From Nitrososphaerales archaeon (lineage in GTDB: Archaea > Thermoproteota > Nitrososphaeria > Nitrososphaerales > Nitrososphaeraceae), in contig JARBAU010000230.1 of assembly GCA_029237525.1 (NCBI GenBank), forward strand, positions 27,299-91,298: DNA of 64,000 nt. Direction: 5' to 3'. Under the pieces are notes generated by a model. It was not told the origin of the DNA. It saw only the letters and a list, made by a program, of their open reading frames with translations, and did not search any database. Position numbers and translations under genes: made by a program. Shown here piece after piece: positions 63,989 to 64,000 of the stretch (position 1 is its first letter; each line of letters starts with the position of its first letter).

Positions 63989-64000
63989 TTGAGTCATGCA

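Noticed and set aside
1..64000. CRISPR array or prophage
   Set aside because: No regularly spaced direct repeats, cas genes, integrase or capsid genes were seen.
1..64000. rRNA, SRP RNA or RNase P RNA
   Set aside because: No GC-rich structured intergenic segment of the right size is present; gaps are uniformly AT-rich.

Overview
The window is a piece of an archaeal chromosome. It encodes ribosomal proteins L1, P0/L10 and P1/L12, RNA polymerase subunit L, transcript-cleavage factor TFS, PCNA, topoisomerase VI (both subunits), a SecE/Sss1 translocase subunit, the PurP route of purine synthesis, and intron-bearing tRNAs. Many genes have a TATA-like box about 25-30 nt upstream of the start codon, which suggests leaderless mRNAs. 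The mix of these genes with a class III polyhydroxyalkanoate (PHA) synthase, Rieske/cytochrome b, cupredoxins, a ThiC protein and queuosine-type (FolE/QueC) genes fits a soil-type Nitrososphaeria (Thaumarchaeota; ammonia-oxidizing archaeon). The low GC content (well under 40% by eye) points more to a Nitrosocosmicus-like lineage than to Nitrososphaera itself. That placement is inference: no amo or 16S gene lies in the window.

Layout. 1-8.4 kb: a DtxR-type metal regulator, a gene-poor stretch with decayed sequence, a molybdate/tungstate-type ABC permease and ATPase without a binding protein, a small winged-helix protein, a 14-helix MFS exporter and moaA. 8.6-16.1 kb: the most unusual locus. 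It holds a twin-winged-helix regulator with a four-helix membrane protein, a 1171-aa cell-surface protein of A-B-A' repeat architecture coupled to a LolD/MacB-like ATPase but no permease, and a divergent gene that encodes only the B module. Two copies of one palindrome (CATTCG-T-CGAATG) sit in the two promoter regions, so the locus looks like one regulon. 16.5-30 kb: a cysteine-cluster protein with an ArsA-type ATPase, a dual-specificity phosphatase, thiC, nadE, an HD-domain alarmone-hydrolase-like protein, an isochorismatase-type hydrolase, top6B-top6A. 30-46 kb: a 52-aa gene behind a perfect 27-bp palindrome, aspartate kinase-ilvE, a CPBP membrane protein, a tRNA-Gln gene that folds only if three introns are removed, pckA, folE, queC, dUTPase, purP, secE, an Lrp regulator and ribosomal stalk genes.

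46-64 kb: a broken gene, tRNA-Arg with an intron, a PHA locus (phaC, a phasin-like/AbrB fusion, an alpha/beta hydrolase), a cupredoxin, a rhodanese, the Rieske-cytochrome b pair of complex III, an arginase/agmatinase-family enzyme, pcna, rpoL-tfs, a decayed IS481-type insertion sequence with clear terminal inverted repeats, a stand-alone Lrp ligand-binding domain, a 56-aa C2H2 zinc-finger gene, a histidine phosphatase and, at the right edge, what looks like the start of a terminal-oxidase cluster.

Together the metabolic genes describe an autotroph-like cell: gluconeogenesis (PckA), own synthesis of thiamine, molybdenum cofactor, NAD, purines and branched-chain/aspartate-family amino acids, carbon storage as PHA, and a quinol-oxidizing complex III feeding copper proteins and a terminal oxidase. 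Four small genes under 60 codons, three of them probably real, and two tRNAs were found by reading the intergenic sequence.
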